From JAXDBV01 sp034678415 (GTDB lineage Bacteria > Bacteroidota > Bacteroidia > Bacteroidales > VadinHA17): a DNA stretch of 8,996 nucleotides. This document shows, piece by piece, positions 6,022 to 8,996 of this stretch; the stretch's first letter is position 1; each line of letters opens with the position of its first letter. Both the position numbers and the translations under genes were made by a program. The notes beneath the pieces were generated by a model. The model did not search any database, had not been told where the DNA came from, and was given only the letters and a program-made list of their open reading frames with translations. Where the stretch lies: contig JAXDBV010000352.1 in assembly GCA_034678415.1 (NCBI GenBank), forward strand, positions 1 to 8,996. Reading direction: 5' to 3'.

Positions 6022-7239
6022 ATGATCTGGTCAATTTCATGGAGAAACATTTGGAGGAATAAGGTTCGTAGTGCAGTTGTGATCATTGCCGTCGCTCTTG
6101 GTCTCTGTGCCGGTGTGTTCCTTACAGCATTCTTTACTGGTATGATTGACAGGCGGGTGGACCAGGCCATTGCCGGCGAGCTGTCACATATCCAGATCCA
6201 TTATCCCGAATTCAGGAGCACAACGGATATGAGCCTGTACATTCCGGGTGCCGATTCCATCGCAGGGCAGATCAGGCAAATCCCGCATGTAACCGGCGCC
6301 AGCAGCAGGATAGTGTTCCATTCCATGATCTCCTCTGCTGAAACGGCTGCGGGTGTCAGGATCACGGGTATCCGGCCTGAGCAGGAGATGAAGGTCTCAA
6401 AAATCCATTCCCATATCATTGAAGGCGATTACCTGGGAAAGGAAGGAAGAAATCCTGTTGTCATCGGGAAAAAGTTGGCTGAGAACCTGAAGGTGAAGCT
6501 CCGGTCAAAGGTGGTGATCACCGTGACAGATATGGAGAAAAACATTACCGGCGGGGCGTTTCGCGTTGTTGGCATTTATGAGACCGCCAATCGCATGTTT
6601 GATGAGTCGGTCGTGTTTGTCAGGCATGGAGACCTCGCCAGTCTCATCGGAATACCTGCTGATGGAGGTCATGAAATTGCCGTGCTGGCCGACGATAATG
6701 AACGGGTGGAAGAAGTGCAGGAATCCATCCGGTTACAGGCCGGCAGCCTGGAAATCATGAACTGGAAGGAGCTGAGCCCGGAAATGAATTACCTGACAGA
6801 AGCCATGGACCTGTACATGTTCATCTTCACGGGTATTATCCTGCTGGCATTGCTGTTCGGGATCATCAATACCATGCTGATGGTCGTCCTTGAGCGGTTC
6901 AAGGAAATTGGCATGCTGATGGCAATTGGAATGAACCGGCTGCGCATTTTCAAGATGATCATCCTTGAAACTGTTCTCCTGACACTCACAGGAGGAGTGG
7001 CAGGAATCATCGCGGGTACGGCTGTTTCAACATATTTCGAACATCATCCGATCAATCTGTCAATTTGGGCAGAAGGATACAAGGCCATCGGTTATGATTC
7101 GATTGTATATACCAGTTTCGATCTCAACATGCTCGTGGGGGTCACCATCATGGTATTTTGTACCGGAATCATTGCGGCAATCTATCCCGCATACAAAGCA
7201 TTACAATATGATCCGGCGGAAGCATTAAGAATTGAATGA
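6022..7239 (+). CDS. ABC transporter permease, FtsX/MacB/LolC type (second of two)
   Basis: A paralogue of the preceding permease, also 405 residues, with the same plan: N-terminal ISWRNIWRNKVRS (5-17), membrane segment 1 (about 15-38), periplasmic domain (about 42-262), and membrane segments at about 266-290, 313-336 and 368-390. The coupling helix ERFKEIGMLMAIGMNRLRIF (291-310) sits at the same residue numbers as in its partner. The C-terminus YPAYKALQYDPAEALRIE is the typical end of this family. Sequence identity to the partner is limited outside the conserved helices, fitting a heterodimer whose two halves do different jobs, as in LolC/LolE. The ATG at 6022 follows the previous stop by 24 bp, and the ATPase gene follows 25 bp after this stop. 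There is no Shine-Dalgarno. Which half meets the periplasmic carrier cannot be told from sequence alone. Confidence 0.94.
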   Translation: MIWSISWRNIWRNKVRSAVVIIAVALGLCAGVFLTAFFTGMIDRRVDQAIAGELSHIQIHYPEFRSTTDMSLYIPGADSIAGQIRQIPHVTGASSRIVFHSMISSAETAAGVRITGIRPEQEMKVSKIHSHIIEGDYLGKEGRNPVVIGKKLAENLKVKLRSKVVITVTDMEKNITGGAFRVVGIYETANRMFDESVVFVRHGDLASLIGIPADGGHEIAVLADDNERVEEVQESIRLQAGSLEIMNWKELSPEMNYLTEAMDLYMFIFTGIILLALLFGIINTMLMVVLERFKEIGMLMAIGMNRLRIFKMIILETVLLTLTGGVAGIIAGTAVSTYFEHHPINLSIWAEGYKAIGYDSIVYTSFDLNMLVGVTIMVFCTGIIAAIYPAYKALQYDPAEALRIE

Positions 7240-7264
7240 TGTCATCAATAGAAAAATTACAGGT

Positions 7265-7948
7265 ATGAAAGTAATCGAGATCAAAGACCTGTACAAGATA
7301 TATGACGGTACAGGGCTGGAGGTCAGGGCTGTCGACGGGATCACCATCGATGTTGAAGAAGGGGAATTCACTGCCATCGTGGGTCCGTCGGGATCGGGGA
7401 AAACCACCTTTCTTAATCTTATTGGCGGACTTGACAGTCCGACATCTGGACAGGTACTGGTCGGGGGAGTCGATATTTGGAAACTCCCATCCCGGAAATT
7501 GATCAATTTCAGGTTACACAATATTGGTTTTGTATTTCAATCTTACAACCTGATCCCGGTGCTCACGGCAAAGGAGAATGTTGAATTCATCATGCATCTC
7601 CAGGGGTGGTCCAGGCACGAGCGTGATGCGCGGGTACATGAGTTGCTGGAAGCAGTGGGGCTCTCCGACCGTATCCACAGCCGTCCCTCCAAACTGTCAG
7701 GAGGACAACAGCAAAGGGTGGCTGTGGCAAGGGCGCTCGCTTCAAAACCGAAATTCATCCTTGCCGATGAACCCACCGCCAACCTGGATTCAAAATCCAC
7801 ACAGAATCTTCTGGATATCATGGAGAGACTTAACCATGAGGAAAAGGTCACCTTTATCTTTTCCACACACGATCAGAGAGTGGTAAATAAAGCCCACAGG
7901 ATCATCACCCTGGAAGACGGGAAAATAATCTCGGACATAAAACGATAG
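7265..7948 (+). CDS. ABC transporter ATP-binding protein, LolD/MacB type
   Basis: A 227-residue cytoplasmic ATPase that would power the two permeases. All motifs are intact: Walker A GPSGSGKTT (40-48), Q-loop FVFQSYNL (Gln92), signature LSGGQQQRVAVARAL (144-158), Walker B FILADEP (164-170, catalytic Glu169), D-loop ANLD (172-175) and the switch His202 in STHD. The length and the absence of extra domains fit the LolD/MacB/FtsE group of exporters. The ATG at 7265 gives the typical start MKVIEIKDLYKIY. An in-frame TTG at 7232, overlapping the permease stop, would add 11 residues without family resemblance and is less likely. It is the last of the three transporter genes; the methyltransferase-family gene follows 45 bp later. 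Confidence 0.96.
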   Translation: MKVIEIKDLYKIYDGTGLEVRAVDGITIDVEEGEFTAIVGPSGSGKTTFLNLIGGLDSPTSGQVLVGGVDIWKLPSRKLINFRLHNIGFVFQSYNLIPVLTAKENVEFIMHLQGWSRHERDARVHELLEAVGLSDRIHSRPSKLSGGQQQRVAVARALASKPKFILADEPTANLDSKSTQNLLDIMERLNHEEKVTFIFSTHDQRVVNKAHRIITLEDGKIISDIKR

Positions 7949-7976
7949 CTCCTGTGATCAACCTGTCAATGAAAGG

Positions 7977-7985
7977 AAAGGAGGT
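7977..7985 (+). promoter_or_regulatory. Strong Shine-Dalgarno before a GTG start
   Basis: AAAGGAGGT is a nine-base match to the anti-Shine-Dalgarno end of 16S rRNA, with an ideal 8-nt spacer to GTG at 7994. It decides the start of the methyltransferase-family gene. It stands out because the other genes in the window have weak or no such site, as is usual in Bacteroidota. Confidence 0.8.
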
Positions 7986-7993
7986 ACACAGCC

Positions 7994-8701
7994 GTGACAT
8001 CCGCTGAAACACCCAGTCAACATACCGGGAACAACTGGTTGATGAATATCATAATCAGAGTGTTGCTTTTTTTTATTGTTCTGGGATTGCTGTTGTTTTT
8101 ATCTGCCGGCTCGTTGCGATACTATGAGGCCTGGATCTTCGTATCGGTGCTTTTCATCATGGGTCCGGCCGTCATCACCTATTTTTTCAGAAAAGATCCC
8201 AGCTTTGCCGCAAACAGGCTGTTGAGAAGAAGGGAGAAAGAGCCTGCACACAGAAGGATTCAAATCCTCTTTTTACCCCTTTTTCTGATTACCTTTCTTA
8301 TTCCAGGTCTGGATTTTCGCTTTCATTGGTCTTTTGTACCAACGCCACTGGTGATACTATCCAATATCATGGTAGTGCTGGGTTATCTGATAATGGCCAT
8401 GGCAATGGAACACAACAGGTTCGCTTCCTCCATCATTGAAATCAGCAAAAACCAGAAAGTGATCAATACCGGTCCATATAGAATTGTCCGGCATCCCATG
8501 TATACCGGGGGCATGATATTTTTCCTGTTCACTCCAATGGCACTGGGTTCTTTCTGGGCAGTCCTTCCTTTTGGAATTGTTACTGCAATACCGATTGTAC
8601 TCAGGATACTGAATGAAGAAAAGCTATTGATGAAAGACCTTACCGGGTACTATGATTATTGCCAAAAAACAAAATACCGTCTGATCCCCTATGTATGGTA
8701 A
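7994..8701 (+). CDS. Isoprenylcysteine carboxyl-methyltransferase-family membrane protein
   Basis: A 235-residue integral membrane protein with about five hydrophobic segments (near 20-38, 46-65, 88-104, 118-137 and 172-201). The C-terminal part has the ICMT/PEMT-family signature: NTGPYRIVRHPMYTG (158-172), then EEKLL (208-212) and GYYDYCQKTKYRLIP (218-232). In characterised relatives this region binds S-adenosylmethionine, and the enzymes methylate lipid-linked or hydrophobic acceptors at the membrane. In bacteria the acceptor is mostly unknown, and I do not infer one. The GTG start is favoured by the strong Shine-Dalgarno at 7977-7985; an in-frame ATG at 8042 would drop 16 hydrophilic residues but has no such site. 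It lies 45 bp after the ATPase gene in the same direction, so it is probably co-transcribed and might modify a lipid or the transported cargo. Confidence 0.9.
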   Translation: MTSAETPSQHTGNNWLMNIIIRVLLFFIVLGLLLFLSAGSLRYYEAWIFVSVLFIMGPAVITYFFRKDPSFAANRLLRRREKEPAHRRIQILFLPLFLITFLIPGLDFRFHWSFVPTPLVILSNIMVVLGYLIMAMAMEHNRFASSIIEISKNQKVINTGPYRIVRHPMYTGGMIFFLFTPMALGSFWAVLPFGIVTAIPIVLRILNEEKLLMKDLTGYYDYCQKTKYRLIPYVW

Positions 8702-8851
8702 TGAAAATGGTCAGGAGGTATCCGTACGGTGAAGATCCCGTAGAGACGTATTTGACAGGCCTTCTTTTGACAGCACGGCCTGAGGAAAAATTTAAGATGT
8801 GTTCTGTTTTCTGTTTAGATGATATATGCTATATTGCTTATTATAAACCCG

Positions 8852-8996
8852 ATGACAGTGCGATTCTTGAAGATAACAAGTCTGCTGATCCTGTTTTTTA
8901 TTCACCGGGTGAGCCCTGCCCAGGAAAAGGAGTCTGACTTAGAAATCAACGGGTACCTTTCAGGAATGCAGAGTACCCTTTTTGAGAAGTGGAGCG
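8852..8996 (+). CDS. Secreted, possibly outer-membrane, protein, N-terminus only (cut by window edge)
   Basis: Only 48 residues are visible. They start with a clear signal peptide: MTVRFLK, a hydrophobic core ITSLLILFFI, then cleavage near SPAQ at 21-24. The mature start is acidic (EKESDLEI) and turns into NGYLSGMQSTLFEKW. The pattern of an acidic lead followed by a G-Y-L-x-x-M-Q strand resembles the first strand of Bacteroidota outer-membrane barrels found beside LolA-like/ABC cassettes; this is my recollection, not a search. If so, it would be the outer-membrane part of the export route. The ATG at 8852 is preferred because it gives the standard basic n-region. An in-frame ATG at 8819 would add 11 mostly hydrophobic residues. 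It starts 150 bp after the previous gene; no clear promoter or terminator is seen in that gap, so the operon may continue. Confidence 0.65.
   Translation, partial: MTVRFLKITSLLILFFIHRVSPAQEKESDLEINGYLSGMQSTLFEKWS

Noticed and set aside
7232..7264. Upstream TTG start for the ABC ATPase
   Set aside because: It overlaps the permease stop, adds 11 residues unlike the family N-terminus, and has no better ribosome site than the ATG at 7265.
8722..8729. Perfect 8-bp palindrome CCGTACGG
   Set aside because: Too short to separate from chance, and no related copies were noticed in the window.
8751..8773. Direct repeat TTTGACAG twice, 15 bp apart, as promoter -33 elements for the last gene
   Set aside because: No TAnnTTTG box lies at a suitable distance from either copy.
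8756..8782. Inverted repeat CAGGCC...GGCCTG after the methyltransferase gene as a terminator
   Set aside because: Only 6 bp with a 15-nt loop, followed by an A-run and not a T-run on the plus strand.

Overview
The window looks like a chromosomal segment of a Bacteroidota (Bacteroidales-like) bacterium. The grounds are a promoter of the TTG...TAnnTTTG type, start codons that nearly all lack a Shine-Dalgarno sequence, and protein families typical of that phylum: an ECF sigma/anti-sigma/outer-membrane beta-barrel trio and a LolA-like PF17131-type sorting protein with its ABC transporter. No species can be named from the sequence. There are no RNA genes, insertion sequences or CRISPR arrays. Six protein genes run rightward, four run leftward, and one at each edge is cut by the window.

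Left part (1-3092), leftward. At the edge is the N-terminal third of a ThiF/MoeB-type E1-like adenylyltransferase. It is separated by a good intrinsic terminator (354-386) from a three-gene operon that reads, in transcription order, ECF sigma factor (2607-3092), membrane-anchored anti-sigma-like protein (1491-2582) and secreted beta-barrel outer-membrane protein (415-1413). This is probably an envelope-stress or surface-sensing sigma module.

Centre (3093-3420). A 328-bp divergent regulatory region holds a well-formed Bacteroidota promoter facing right. An 18-bp imperfect palindrome overlaps its -7 box, and further copies of the same half-site lie in the leader. The leader could also form a hairpin and encode an 11-codon peptide.

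Right part (3421-8996), rightward and probably one operon: TetR-type repressor, secreted LolA-like lipoprotein/lipid carrier, two paralogous FtsX/MacB-type permeases of identical length (405 aa), the LolD-like ATPase, an isoprenylcysteine-methyltransferase-family membrane protein, and the start of a secreted protein that may be the outer-membrane barrel. Together these could form a trans-envelope export route: inner-membrane ABC machine, periplasmic carrier, outer-membrane component. The cargo cannot be read from the sequence.

The most striking feature is that the TetR regulator carries a complete canonical EF-hand calcium-binding loop (residues 79-90) just after the DNA-binding domain. This suggests that the export cassette is switched by calcium, or that a metal-binding loop has been adopted as a structural part of the regulator.
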